From Pictodentalium vernedei (taxonomy: Eukaryota; Mollusca; Scaphopoda; Dentaliida; Dentaliidae), in contig CM062289.1 in the NCBI GenBank assembly GCA_031216915.1, positions 25,377,533-25,441,532 of the forward strand: DNA of 64,000 nt, given 5' to 3'. The translations under genes and the position numbers were made by a program. Below the pieces are notes generated by a model. That model was not told where the DNA came from. It searched no databases and worked only from the letters and a program-made list of their open reading frames with translations. Of this stretch, positions 22,530 to 33,737 are shown in pieces; the first letter of the stretch is position 1; every line of letters begins with the position of its first letter.

Positions 22530-22720
22530 AATTTCATTGGTCAATTCCAAAACTAGACAATTTGATTGGCTGAACAAAATACAACTGGATCACATTTTCA
22601 TAATTTGCATAATTAGAGTTGGGAGCTTTCATTGGTCAATTTCAAAGCTGGACAATTTGATTGGCTAAACAAAATACAACTGGGTCACATTTGCATAATT
22701 TCAGTAGCGTGAATTTGCAT
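22530..22720 (+). repeat. ~93-bp tandem duplication with paired CCAAT boxes
   Basis: Two copies of a block starting TTTCATTGGTCAATT (near 22536 and 22629), each followed by TTGATTGGCT and CAAAATACAACTGG. Each copy holds two ATTGG boxes. Confidence 0.75.
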
Positions 22721-22754
22721 TATTTTTCCTATTCAGGGTGGGTTGTATTGTATT

Positions 22755-23003
22755 TATCTTTTACCTAACGTAACGGCAAAAACCGTCTCGCGCAATACAA
22801 GAAGAACGCCATTCATTTTTTTTTATACTTTCACTTTTTGCTTTCAAAACATAGGTTATGACCCGTCATTGGAACTAGCGTGTCGCGCTCGTTCCAATGA
22901 GAGGTCATAACCTATGTTTTGGAAGCAAAAAATGAAAATTTTTGGTAAAACGAGGATGTTTTTCCAAGTGCCGTCTGCAACTCAACTTAGGTGCTGGGTT
23001 TAA
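22755..23003 (-). mobile_element. MITE family B, diverged copy 5
   Basis: The core (GGTTATGACCCGTCATTGGA and inverse) and outer ACCTAACG/CTTAGGTG remnants match family B, but the TTAA ends are lost. It is older than copies 1-4 and lies in the P450 intron. Confidence 0.7.
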
Positions 23004-23049
23004 AAGTCATACTAAGTGGCTAATTTGTGCGTGTGTGTGTATCATATGA

Positions 23050-23210
23050 TAAATAGAATATGAAATGAGTGTTTTTCTCATATAATATTTATGAAACGAG
23101 TCTAAGAATTTTCCGTTTGGGCGAGGCTCTGGCGAGCCCAAACGGAAAATTCTTAGACTCGTTTCATAAATACTATATGAGAAAAACACTCATTCCATAT
23201 CCTCTATTTA
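23050..23210. repeat. 161-bp palindrome
   Basis: Arms run from AAATAGAATATGAAATGAGT through GAAACGAGTCTAAGAATTTT to CCGTTTGGGC with very few mismatches and a ~12-nt loop. It lies in the P450 intron; the transposon family is unknown. Confidence 0.85.
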
Positions 23211-23570
23211 TGTACTAATGGATAGATGGACTTGTGAATGGATGGCCGTCAGCCTGGGCTTGGCAGAGGTACATTGTGGGGTTTACAATTTAGGGTCAGT
23301 GGTAGTTGTAGGGTTGGGTTAGTACAGTGGCCACTTGTGGAGTTATTTTTTGCACTGTGGGGTTATTTTTTGCACTGTGGGGTTAATGTTTTGACCTTGT
23401 GGGATTAGGGTTTAACATGGGATAAACCCCACAAGTAAGAACGTATAAGAATGTCCAGACTAATGGACACCTGGATGGACAAATGGATGAATGGAGTAAC
23501 AGACAGACAGATGTAATGCAGTATACCCCATACTATTTTAGTGGACATATAAATACACAATGGAACTATC

Positions 23571-23809
23571 TTAACCCTCTCCACAGTAATGTTAAAATAC
23601 CAAAATTTCAATCCGCAAAATTTTCCCATGATGCAACTAGGAATTTAATCAATCCAGTCTTGTTTGACAGAGCTCATAAAGCTCATCAAGCTCATCAAGC
23701 TCATCTAGCTCTGTCAAACAAGACTGAATTCGTCAAAATTCTTAGTTGCATTAAGGCCAAAAAAAATATATTTTGTGCACGGAATAGTATGCCTCTAGAT
23801 ATTACTTAA
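23571..23809. mobile_element. MITE family H, copy 1 (TTAA)
   Basis: TTAACCCTCTCCACAG at the left and a TTAA at 23806. The core arms CAGTCTTGTTTGACAGAGCT and inverse flank a loop of repeated CTCATCAAG. The second copy at 49048 supports the family. The right terminal repeat is weak. Confidence 0.6.
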
Positions 23810-23912
23810 GCTCAAACTCCTCCGCACATGTACTTTTTGTGTCTTATGAGAATCAGTAGAAATATTTGTAAATTGTGGATCTTCGTCAAAAAAATACGTC
23901 TTAAAATATTAC

Positions 23913-24353
23913 CAAGAAAGAAAAACACAGCATGCTCTGGTTTGGAGAAACGTCCATTGTCATCGAGAAATCTCGAGGGTCTGAAATTCTGAGGGTCTCC
24001 CCACTGTTGTTTGTCGTATGATATGGAATGCATGTATGCCAAAACTTTACTGCCAGCAGGGAAAGTATATTTTCCAATCGACGCGTTTTCCGAGGTGGTT
24101 CGAGGCATGGAGATCTGTCCCATATCACAGTGGCGTAATACTTCAAAAACGACGGCCTCCACATAAGGCAAATACTGCCTATCAAGCATGTTAGGTTTGC
24201 GTTCTGTGCCGATTCTGTCTCTTATTTCTTCCCACATTCTCTGTTGGACATCTGGATAATTGATTAAATACAGATACATCCACCTGATGATGGTATGTGT
24301 TGTTTCGGTTGCAGCACCAAACAAGTCTGATACGACACAAAGCATTTGATACT
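23913..24353 (-). CDS. Cytochrome P450, CYP2 clan, penultimate exon
   Basis: This exon (441 nt) encodes the I-helix to the start of the heme loop. Visible motifs in order: SDLFGAATETT (I-helix oxygen-activation segment), WEEI, FEVLR at 24147-24133 (the ExxR motif of the K-helix), then NFRPSRFLDD, a PERF-like segment. The 5' edge is a 3' splice site (TTTTGCAG, last base 24354) next to a TAAA microsatellite. The 3' edge is CTTG before GTAATA. Phases agree with the last exon. With it, about 208 residues, or roughly the C-terminal 40 percent of a P450, are present. Upstream exons were not found in the window; they lie beyond the transposon-rich region or are lost. Confidence 0.88.
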
Positions 24354-24354
24354 C

Positions 24355-24425
24355 TGCAAAATAAATAAATAAATGAATAAATAAATAAATAAATGCATAA
24401 ATAAATAAATATATAAATAAATGCT
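24355..24425. repeat. (TAAA)n microsatellite
   Basis: About 70 bp of AATAAATAAATA with interruptions, immediately upstream (minus strand) of the P450 exon's splice acceptor, replacing a normal pyrimidine tract with T-rich repeat. Confidence 0.9.
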
Positions 24426-24564
24426 GATGTGTGCAATAAGGTAAAACTAGAAAATTCGAAAATAGAAATGATAAATTCAGTTTGCGGCATTTACAACATT
24501 TGTCACAAAAGTTTTTCTTCACTATTTAAGTGGAGGTGCAACAAATATGAGTGTTTACTGCACG

Positions 24565-25110
24565 TTAAACAATATAACAATAACATTATGTTGAAGGGCT
24601 TTGTGGTTTATTAATGGCTCAACGAAAAAGATGGAATTACACAGTAGAAATCAGACGACATGGCATTATTGTTAATAACCAATAGTTAGTTTAACTGTCT
24701 GAACGAAGTGGATACCCCAGCGAGGAAACCACTACATTTTGACAGTTGAACTATAACTATCGTCTGCTTTGTTATCAAACAGAAGTCGAACGATCACGTG
24801 ACTATCTCTTGCCTGGACTATGCCTGGACTACGGAGAACTGGCGAGTGCTTATCCGTACCTAACGAATCGGCAGTTTCCGCCACGTAATATACAAAATGT
24901 GCAGTAGAAAACAATGCAAGAAAACCATATCATGTGACCCTACATTGGAACGAGCTCGCTGAGCGCGTTCCATTGAGAATTCACTGTATATGTTTTGTTT
25001 TAAGAATTGAGGGGATGGACTAAATTAATAAATTTTGATATGAGTTTTCTGTGAAGAGTGAAAACAGTGATACAACGCGTACACGAAAATATGAACAATA
25101 CACTGTAACC
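24565..25110. other. Non-coding stretch with MITE fragments
   Basis: AAGGGCTTTGTGGTTTATTA near 24594 resembles one end of the palindromic element at 51752. Near 24945 a CATTGGAACGAGCTCG arm pair is a remnant of the MITE B core. No gene seen. Confidence 0.45.
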
Positions 25111-25335
25111 ACTACACTACTCTCCCCTTCTTTTGAGATTCACCACATGTGAATCTCACACAAGTTCCTCCCTCAGAGCGGTCGAAACACACACATTGCC
25201 ACCTGCTGTTGAGGATCGAACGAGCTCCCAAATGTAACAGGAGGCGAGATAAGTGCGGGAGTCGGGGTTCGAACCGTCGACCTCTAGCACACAAAGCGAC
25301 CGATTTACCACGAGACTAAGAGATCCGGGCCAACC
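25110..25335 (-). mobile_element. tRNA-derived SINE-like sequence
   Basis: On minus, TTAGTCTCGTGGTAAATCGG (A-box region) and GACGGTTCGAACCCCG (B box) lie at tRNA spacing, with CGCTTTGTGTGC in the anticodon-arm position. The acceptor stem does not pair, so it is not a functional tRNA. The downstream part differs from the SINE body found elsewhere in the window, so it is a separate family. Confidence 0.45.
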
Positions 25336-25608
25336 AGGCTGGTTGGTAAATGGCCTTTATACCTCGACCGCTACAACACCATGAGTTATAAGCTGTAGTA
25401 TTCCAGGACTTCAAACTGATCAAATCTCACTTCCGATAACTGGTACAAAAACAACATTTTTAGATAAACTTCAAGGGCGAGTAATGCTACTCGCTGTCAT
25501 CGGTCTTGCATTCCGTCGAGAATAATCAGATTGACTTACGATTGCTCCATTTGTTGTATCATTTTATTGAACTTTCCCTGAATTTGATTACTGCTGCATA
25601 AAGCTTAT

Positions 25609-25865
25609 TTAACTCTTTACCTAACATGAAAAGCAGACGACACTTGCAAACAAAATTCTTGAATAACTAAGTTTTTTCATTTTTTGTCTCAAAAACATAG
25701 GTTATGACCCCTCATTGGAACGAGCTCGACGAGCTCGTTCCAATGAGGGGTCATAACCTATGTTTTTGAGACAAAAACAAAAATGAAAAAAATAATGAAA
25801 ATTAATTGGCGACTTTTGTGAATAGCGCTGGCCGGTTTTGGCCGTTCCGTTGGGTAAAGGGTTAA
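25609..25865 (+). mobile_element. MITE family B, copy 2
   Basis: TTAACTCTTTACCTAACATG at the left, GGGTAAAGGGTTAA at the right, and a perfect-looking core palindrome of about 80 bp centred on GAGCTCGACGAGCTC. Confidence 0.9.
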
Positions 25866-26956
25866 AAATCAGATAATATTTTTGGAATTCCAACTTACTG
25901 TGCATTAATGGAGTGAACAGTGAGATGTTTATTATTGATTTACAATTGCTCCATTGAAGTTGCATTTCATGTGTTATTCCGAACTCAAATAAATTTGAAG
26001 AATTTAATCATTTGCCCCGCCTCTGCGTTTGATTGGTTGAAAGCATACAGCCTGAAAGTCGTCAAAATATTATAAACCAAATCACGTAATGATTTGGAAT
26101 GTCTACACGTTCGTACATCCGCTCCAACTTTGAAGACTCTAGAAGCCCCGCCCACTCAATCCAATTGTCACCGTGAGGGCGTGACGGCAGACTGATAGAT
26201 GGATAACAAGCTTGCAAACAAAGATGAATGATCGATTTTTCATCGCCTCCAGTCGGCGAGAATATAATGATAATTTCTCGGGAACAACTGAATTTAATAA
26301 AATATACCGAAGTGGGAGACGAATAAAAGATCATACATCCAAAAATGATTTTGGGGGAACTTAAAATGTTTTTAATGATATTGTTACGTGACTTGCTAAA
26401 TATCTGTCGTCTGCGATCGAAAATCAAAACAACAAACAATTTGACAATAATTTACGTGACCTGTTTGTGGCACACTTTCCCGAGTTTGACTGTTGTCTTT
26501 TGCGAAAATTAAAAGTTTTTCGTTCACGTACACATAGTTTTTATATTTTAATATTACAGCTGGATTAAATTATACGAAATAACTGTTGTTTTCCTTCGGT
26601 TTATGCGATATAAACCGAAAATTTTCAGCACAAGCTTAACCATAACTCGCTACGCGTCCCAATAACAAACTTAGTTGAAGGCGTTTGGTTTGAGATCCTT
26701 AATGATTGAACCACCAAATTTTGGTGACAAATGCTGTATTGTTCGTTCCAATGAATGTGTAACTGGCATCAGAAAGTGTGAACACTGCATATGGAAATCA
26801 AAATACACTTGTCGGAGATGATCAAGAGATGAATGTGTGGAAAGATATGGGGTCGAGTAAGAAGCAGGGGTGAAATTGTATTGTAGATGAAAGATATAAC
26901 CGAAAAACAGTTCAGTTTCAGGTTTTTTTGTATTAACAGTAAATTGAACGGCCTTG
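25866..26956. other. Non-coding stretch, nothing recognised
   Basis: No domain, splice structure or repeat family recognised. Open frames of about 115-125 codons on minus have no recognisable motif. Confidence 0.4.
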
Positions 26957-27488
26957 CAGTACAGTCGTCGTGGAATAGCCATAATCCACACGTGGGCAGT
27001 GATGTCCACCCATGACATCTGTTAGAATAGTCCATATTTTTTTACTTTAACGCTCACTCTCGTGTGACTCAAGAGACCTGCTGCAGGGCCCAGTACTATA
27101 AAAATTGTACAATTGTATTTTACAGAATTGTACTTTCTAGCTACGGCTTTCTGTGGCAATTTAATACTAGCGGTACGAAATTTAAAAAATCCTCTAGTTT
27201 TTGAGGTACTCACCCGAAGGTACAACAAGATGAGGCTCTGTTTGCAGCAACAGTCGCCGTGGACTGGTGGTAATCCACGCGTGGGCAGTGGTGTCCACAC
27301 ATGGGTTTACCAGGTAAAAATAATTATCATCAGCAAAATTTTAATTAATGAAGCACCGGGTTGTACCCGGTGCTTCATTAATTAAATTTTTATGCCTATA
27401 AATAGTGTTTGAAATCTAATATTACTGCATCCTCTGAAATAGTGCCCACCCGTGGAAAGTGACAGGTCCACGGTGGCCGTACTGTATC
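26957..27488. mobile_element. Possible TA-flanked MITE, CAGT ends
   Basis: TACAGTCGTCGTGGA near 26959 is matched in inverse by CCGTACTGTA near 27479. A related block with GCCGTGGACTGG and ATCCACGCGTGGGCAGTG recurs internally at 27249. Terminal pairing is imperfect, so this is tentative. Confidence 0.4.
27335..27391. repeat. 57-bp palindrome
   Basis: TTAATTAATGAAGCACCGGG and its inverse around a few bases; nearly perfect 27-bp arms. Confidence 0.9.
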
Positions 27489-27869
27489 GTGATAAACCGG
27501 GTCGACGGTTTTTGTTGGCTTTAATTTTTTGCTTCATCGCAAACGAATTAATCTATAAAAAAGTATGTACACAAGTGAATTGTATTCACTAAAAGGGTAT
27601 TTTATTTTTAATATTTCATTGATGTCTAATATGTTTCTTTCTGTTTTATTCATTTCTATTTTTCTGTCGTGGTCAATTAACGAGTGCCGCTGCGAAAATC
27701 AGTGACTTTAGCACAACATCATTTGACATTCACCTTCACTTATATAATGATTTCTGATGAATACTAGAACTATCACTGAAGGTGATTGATACACCCCCTC
27801 CCAACCACCCCCCCCCCCCCCCACACACACACTTCCGGCTTACTAGAATGTACCTCTGAATGTTGAGCT

Positions 27870-28230
27870 TGAAAAACCATTAATAAATCTATGTTCATGG
27901 GAGATAACCTGGTTAAAATTGTCGCAGATCAAACATTTTGGAATATACGTATCTCCGCTTGTTAGTCATAACGTTTGAGAAGTTTGATCAACATTGCCTC
28001 ATTGATAGAGGAGTTGTCCCACATGCAATAATCTCTTGCATAAATTAAAATTAAATCTTCTAAGTTGAAGGGGAAAACCTCGTAAAAATAACCATAGCTG
28101 GAAAATGTGGAAATATGCGCATGTTCACTCACTTGTGGCCATGTTGAAAAAGTTCCATCGAAATCCTTTAATAATATAGGAGGGGTTGCACAGATAAGAA
28201 TCTCATAATAAATCTAAGTCCATCGGAGAT
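27870..28230. repeat. Diverged tandem repeat, ~165-bp unit
   Basis: Related segments share GGAGATAACCTGGTT / GGAGATAAACTGGTT and an AATATGCGCATGTTCACTC-type block. A third relative lies near 43830 (AGAATATGCGCATGTCTCCT). Confidence 0.45.
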
Positions 28231-28329
28231 AAACTGGTTAACCCTTTGAACTCGTAACACCGATTTTTCGTTTCCAAGGAATAATTTCGTTTTTGTCCTA
28301 TAATAATAATAATAATAATAATAATTGTA

Positions 28330-28540
28330 AAGCCTAGAATCCACACACGGTGAATTCCAAAGCCTTGGGCCAGCAACCGCAAATGCCCTATCACCAGCAC
28401 TAGTAAATTTAGATACGGGCTGAACCAGGTTGAGTTGACCTGGTGACCTAAGAGACCTCGGTGATTTTTGGATGGTAAGCAGATCGGACAGGTAGGATGG
28501 TGCAGATTCCGAGATACACTTAAACACCAAAAGGACAATT
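28330..28540 (-). mobile_element. LINE 3' scrap (CR1/L2-type polymerase C-terminus)
   Basis: Minus-strand translation reads SAPSYLSDLLTIQKSPRSLR and GDRAFAVAGPRLWNS, the conserved region near the C-terminus of CR1/L2-type LINE ORFs. It is cut at both sides; an (ATT)n microsatellite at 28303-28325 interrupts the continuation. Not a host gene. Confidence 0.75.
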
Positions 28541-28918
28541 TTTTTTTTAATTTTTTTTATTCAGATCTTAGGTACTTCTTTACAAGCAAAAACATTTTCT
28601 ATAAACTAATTTGACAATGAGTAACAATACATAACATAAAATAGCAAAGTTTCTTATTCTTTCACTGTGACACGAGTTTCCATTCGTAGCTGCACAAAAG
28701 TGATGAGGTGATGACAAATGATGTAGAGCTGCCGTGCGTGTTTTATCAGAGTCCAGTCCTACATGCGCATCAAGCACATACTTTTCACCGAATTGCTTAA
28801 CCGAAATAAAGGGAACTTGAAAATTACCAGAAACACTTTAGTATATACAGAGTAATGGCTAAAACTGAATATAAACAAAAATCACTCTAAAAGTTCATTA
28901 CTTTTCAATCTTCCTCCC

Positions 28919-28995
28919 CCAAACCACATCCCTCGACCCCGCACTAGAACGAGCTCGTCGAGTTCCTTCGAGCGAGGGAACAGAAGTTGTGGGTT
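28919..28995. repeat. Palindrome related to MITE B core
   Basis: ACTAGAACGAGCTCGTCGAG sits inside wider imperfect arms (CCACATCCCTCGACCCC against GGGTTAGAGGGGATG). Too diverged to place with certainty. Confidence 0.45.
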
Positions 28996-31404
28996 AGAGG
29001 GGATGTTTTTAGAAAGTTTGTCATTTTTGAGCAGGGAACATCACATTTTCAAAATATTTTGCTAGGTGAAGATTTGAAATGACTCAACCCAAGTAACTCA
29101 TAGCACTTCTCCAAATGTCATGATGTTATAGCACCGATCGCAATCTAGAATGCCACTGCATTTTTGTGAGAGAAACAGTATAAGCAAGATGAGAACGGTG
29201 TAAGCCAGTTAACAGAGGACTGATTGTATCCCACCTTAAGTTTATCTCTTTGATGCGCTTATTCGAATATGAATATCTGGATATGAGTTCTAGATTTCTG
29301 TAATTTCTTAATTGTTCAGTAAAACTGGCATAGATTGGTAAATTATTTTTTACTTTGCAGGAATAAATAAACTTTCTGAAGATAAGCATGTAGAAGTCTG
29401 TTATGTTATTGGAAGCGGCATGAATATTTGTGTGGCCTAGAATAACATATTCTGGGGTTAAAGGAAACTCAATATCGCACTTGTTCCTTAAATGTTCTAA
29501 AACGTTCAGAAGAACTGTTTTCACAACCGAACATTCGAAAAACAAGTGAAGGATTGTCTCCTTTTTATTACAACAAAAAGTACACAGTTCCGTTTCAGAG
29601 AGTTTGCATTTATAAAGTTTTGAATTCGTGTATAAAATTCGGTGGACAATTTTGAAATGCAAACTTTGTAAATATGTGTCGTCCGTGATTGTAAATGGGA
29701 TTTTATATATAAAATTCCAGTCATTAGAGTGCAAATCCGTTTCTAAAACCTCATTCCATTTGTTCTGTACATTAATAGGAGGTATAGTGTGGAGTTCTAA
29801 AAATTTAAAATAGAAAGCCCGAGAGACTTTATTAGTAGATTTTAACATATCAATATTTTTGTCCTGAATAAAGGGCAACTTTTTATTGGATCTGGTTGCA
29901 CTTTTCCAAGATTTAGGTAAAGCATTTATAATACCCTCAAAAACTGCAAATGGGGTGTTGATGTTATACTTGTTGGAGAAGTCAGCGAAGGTTAGGAGGC
30001 CATTGTTTTCAGAAACTAGGACATTTACGAAGTAAATGCCTTTATTACACCAAATTTTATTGAAGAAAGTTGTCCGTTAACTTTTATTTGATTATTTAGG
30101 AAAATAGTTTCACCTAATATTTCTGAGGGGGTTGTGGTGCTCTTTTTGTCCAGGAGAGCCCAGGCCAGAAGAACATCCTTCCAGAATACATTCACATATA
30201 TACCAACCACTTTTAAACCTTCTTCGTGTAGATACCAAAGTTTATAAGTTCCGAACAATTCTAGTTCGTCGATTACGAGAGTTTTCCATGGAGCCAACGA
30301 GGAAGAGTCCAATAATTTCTTAATCCAAATCATTTTTAAAGAACGACTAAAAGTTTCAACATGCGGAAATTTAATTCCACCATTTTCAAAAAGGCCAATC
30401 ATTGTTGTACGTTTAATTTTTTCGACTTTTCCTGACCACAAGAAATTATAAAAAACTGTTTGAATTTTCTTAAATAACTCTATCGGCGGGTTTGGTAAAA
30501 CCATAAAACAGTGTGTTAGAATTGGTAAAGCCAAAGTTTTTATAACGGTATTTTTTCCGATTAATGTTAAATTACGAAATGACCAGTCACTTAGTAATTT
30601 TTCAATTTTCTGGATTTTATTTGTATAATTGTTTAGAATATAATTGTCACTAAACAGATTAAATTCAATTCCAAGAATTTTGAATGATCTGGAATGATTC
30701 CAAACAACTCGTTCGCTTGTTGGAAGTGTTTCACCACAACCCCGCTTTGAGCCGATCCATATAACTTCCGTTTTGTCAAAATTAACCTTTAAGCCAGAGA
30801 TTAGTGAGAATTGTTTAATCATATTCAGGGCATTATCTAAAGAGTATCCATCGTCACTTAAATACAGAGAGGAGTCATCGGCGTATTGACTAATTAGATA
30901 TTCCGAATTTTTAATCTTTATTCCATTTATATTGGGATTAAATTTTAAGGACGCGCTTAGAATTTCTACACTAAGAATAAAGAGATACGGCGATAAAGGA
31001 TCACCTTGCCTTACGCCTCGTTCAATATTAAATATTTCAGAACGATGGCCATTATTTAGTATGAAACTGGACATGCTGCTTTAGAAGGTTTGAAACCACC
31101 TTATCATAGAGGGTCCAGAATTTAAAAGTTCCATCGTCTTTTGGATAAAACTCCATTCGAGAGAATCGAAAGCCTTTTCGAAATCTATGAGAACTAGGAT
31201 ACCTGGAATATCCAATTTTTCACATTTTGCAATTAAATCAAAAGTTAATCTAGTACACTCCCCAATGTAACGACTCTTCATAAAACCTAGCTGGGTGTCT
31301 GAAATTAAATTGGGAAGAACTGTTTTTACTCTGTTAGCAATTGCTGCTGATCCTATTTTTGTATCTACGTTAAATAGGGATATGGAGCGCCAGTTTTTTA
31401 TGTA

Positions 31405-32046
31405 TCATTTTGGTTTGTTTTGTTTTGGTATACAAGTAATAATCCCGAGTCTCTGTGTAATTGAGAGTTGTTCCAATTCGTAGCCACAATTCAGAGAATT
31501 AATTAGGTAATATTGTTTTGATTTGTTTTGTTTTGGTATACAAGTAATAATCCCGAGTCGATGTGTAATTGAGAGTTGTTCCAATTCGTAGCCACAATTC
31601 AGAGAATTAATTAGGTAATATTGTTTTGGTTTGTTTTGTTTTGGTATACAAGTAATAATCCCGAGTCGATGTGTAATTGAGAGTTGTTCCAATTCGTAGC
31701 CACAATTCAGGGAATTAATTAGGTAATATTGTTTTGGTTTGTTTTGTTTTGGTATACAAGTAATAATCCCGAGTCTCTGTGTAATTGAGAGTTGTTCCAA
31801 TTCGTAGCCACAATTCAGGGAATTAATTAGGTAATATTGTTTTGGTTTGTTTTGTTTTGGTATACAAGTAATAATCCCGAGTCTCTGTGTAATTGAGAGT
31901 TGTTCCAATTCGTAGCCACTATTCAGGGAATTAATTAGGTAATATTGTTTTGGTTTGTTTTGTTTTGGTATACAAGTAATAATCCCGAGTCTCTGTGTAA
32001 TTAAGAGTTGTTCCAATTCGTAGCCACAATTCAGAGAATTAATTAG
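31405..32046 (-). repeat. 108-bp tandem repeat inside LINE polymerase, ~6 copies
   Basis: The unit encodes YELEQLSITQRLGIITCIPK plus flanking residues (36 codons), normally present once just before the KNWR-ISL motif of the polymerase. The copies are almost identical and stay open across about 203 codons. A period of exactly 108 bp is seen from GAGAGTTGTTCCAATTCG at 31463 and 31571. Confidence 0.95.
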
Positions 32047-32067
32047 GTAAGTACCAATGTCTATAGA

Positions 32068-32146
32068 ATTCGGCAGTGAAGCCGTCGGAACCGGGTGTTT
32101 TGTTGTATTCGGCAGTGAAGCCGTCGGAACCGGGTGTTTTATTGTT
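32068..32146 (-). repeat. 39-bp in-frame duplication in LINE polymerase
   Basis: ATTCGGCAGTGAAGCCGTCG occurs at 32068 and 32107, duplicating 13 codons of the conserved NKTPGSDGFTAE motif without breaking frame. Confidence 0.9.
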
Positions 32147-33737
32147 TTGCATTGCTTTTAGGGCGTTTAGACATTCCCAAGGAGTTAATTGCCCTTCAAG
32201 GGATTTATTTTCGTCATCGCTTAAAAAGGTAAGAAACGGGTTGCTTTTGTCAAAACAACTTTCAACCGTATCAGGAGGCTGATTATTTGGTAGTTTTGAA
32301 GAATATAGATTTTAATAGAAAGATTTCTGCTCCCTTAGAATCTCGCGTATATCAGTAATTTCCGACCCATCATCCTTTACTAACCTGGGTATAGTTTTTT
32401 CCGTATAATGTCTTTTCTCTAAGTTGCTGAAATACTTGGTTGGTTTTTCCCCCTCTATTTTCCATTTTGATTTTGCTCTTATTATTATTCCCTGAAGCTT
32501 TTTATCCCTAAGGGTTTTAAGTTCGTTTTCAAGTGATCTCATTTCTTCTAACACTGACTCATCCCCCCCCCCCCCCGTCCAGTTTCGTATTTAGAATTCT
32601 TAGATGATCTTCTACTTCTTGTTGCCTTTTGTCCGATTCACGCTTCACAGAAGAGGCGTATGCTATACTTTTTCCTCTAATCATAACTTTTAGTGTTTCC
32701 CAAAGGAGCTGATCATTAATACTAAAACTTTCCGTGTTGTCATTTGTATATTGGTTTATCGTTTCGGCTGTGACTTGTTTAATAGTACCTACATAGTCCA
32801 GGTCACCAAGTAGGCTATTATTAATCTTCCAAATACCCTTTCCCCTGGACTGATTATCAAACGATAGTTTTATGCTTACTGGGTTATGGTCGGACCGATA
32901 TCTAGTGTGAATTTCTCCACTTTGAAAAATGAGTTGTAAGTCTGACAATAATAAAAAAGTAGTCTAATCTAGCCATTTTATTTCCAGGGCCCCTCCAAGT
33001 ATAACGTCTTCCTTCTGCATTTTCTAAACGCCAAACATCAAATAAGTCCAATTGTTCCATCGAGTTCAATATTTTTTTATTTGCTTTTTGGTTGTTTTTT
33101 TGCCTATATTTTATTGTATCTTTTTCATAATCTTGTGGGACGTTCCAATCCCCACCTATTATTATCGAATCATTACCCATGCTTTCAACTTTAGAAAATA
33201 ATTCATCGTAAAATTGTGGTCTATCATCATTAGGACCTTAGGCAACAGACAGAGTTAATCTTCGATCCTTGATGGTAACGTCCAGAATTATAAAATTTCC
33301 ATTCTCGTCTAAAGTACTCTTGTGAATGGTGAATCCAAAAGTGTTTTTGAAAAGTATAGCAACATAGCAACGCCCCTGCTTGAACTTGAGTAAGAACAAA
33401 AGAAAGCCTCGTAACCCCACTCACTCCTCCAACAATTTTCCACTTTTTTACTCGAATGCGTATCCACCAGGAAAGTTATGTCGAATTTATCCCTGCACCG
33501 CGAAAAAATATCTCGTCGTTTATAAGAATCGGAAGATAAGCCACGACAGTTCATGCTTCCTATTATTATGCTAGCCATTTGGGATTAAATTAAGGGTAAC
33601 TTTTTCTATTAACACAAAGAATTAATAAAAACAATAACATTGATGTTGTGAGTCGATGATTACTCAAGTGTTTCCTTTTTTCAACCCCAAAAGAATGCAC
33701 GTGCGTTGCTTGTAACAGTCCTTGGTGGATAAAAAGC

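Larger units (their letters stand above)
21587..23912 (-). other. P450 last intron, packed with MITEs
   Basis: A 2,326-bp intron bounded by GT (at 23912-23911) and AG (at 21588-21587), phase 1. It holds MITE D copy 1, a loose core fragment near 22390, a 93-bp tandem duplication, a MITE B relative, a 161-bp palindrome and MITE H copy 1. MITE D copy 1 ends only about 22 bp from the 3' splice site. Confidence 0.8.
29126..33578 (-). mobile_element. Tx1/L1-like LINE, coding region mostly present but broken
   Basis: Read on minus: an endonuclease from 33578 (IIIGSMNCRGLSSDSYKRRD, IIGGDWNVPQDYEKD, YRSDHNPVSIKL); a linker; a polymerase start (KSKWKIEGEKPTKYFSN, PGSDGFTAE); the polymerase core (LIDFEKAFDSLEW, RQGDPLSPYLF, QYADDSSLYL near 30885); and a C-terminal CTFCCNKKETILHLFFEC, the Cys-His knuckle of L1/Tx1-type ORF2. 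Several stops and frame changes break it, including a C run at 32567-32577 in the linker. Two in-frame tandem expansions sit before the polymerase core. No first ORF is visible. Clade inferred from motif style. Confidence 0.85.

Noticed and set aside
16925-25335. Functional tRNA genes at 16925-17060 and 25240-25335
   Set aside because: A- and B-box-like motifs are present but acceptor stems do not pair; better read as SINE heads.
26062-27018. Minus frames of about 115-125 codons as missing P450 exons
   Set aside because: No P450 motif (no helix C WxxxR, no proline-rich N-terminus) and no matching splice phases.
28235-28290. A fourth MITE A copy at TTAACCCTTTGAACTCG
   Set aside because: Only one end is recognisable; no matching right end or core palindrome was found.
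28168-28530. A 120-codon minus frame as a host gene
   Set aside because: Its first half is the C-terminal region of a CR1/L2-type LINE and the rest is microsatellite.
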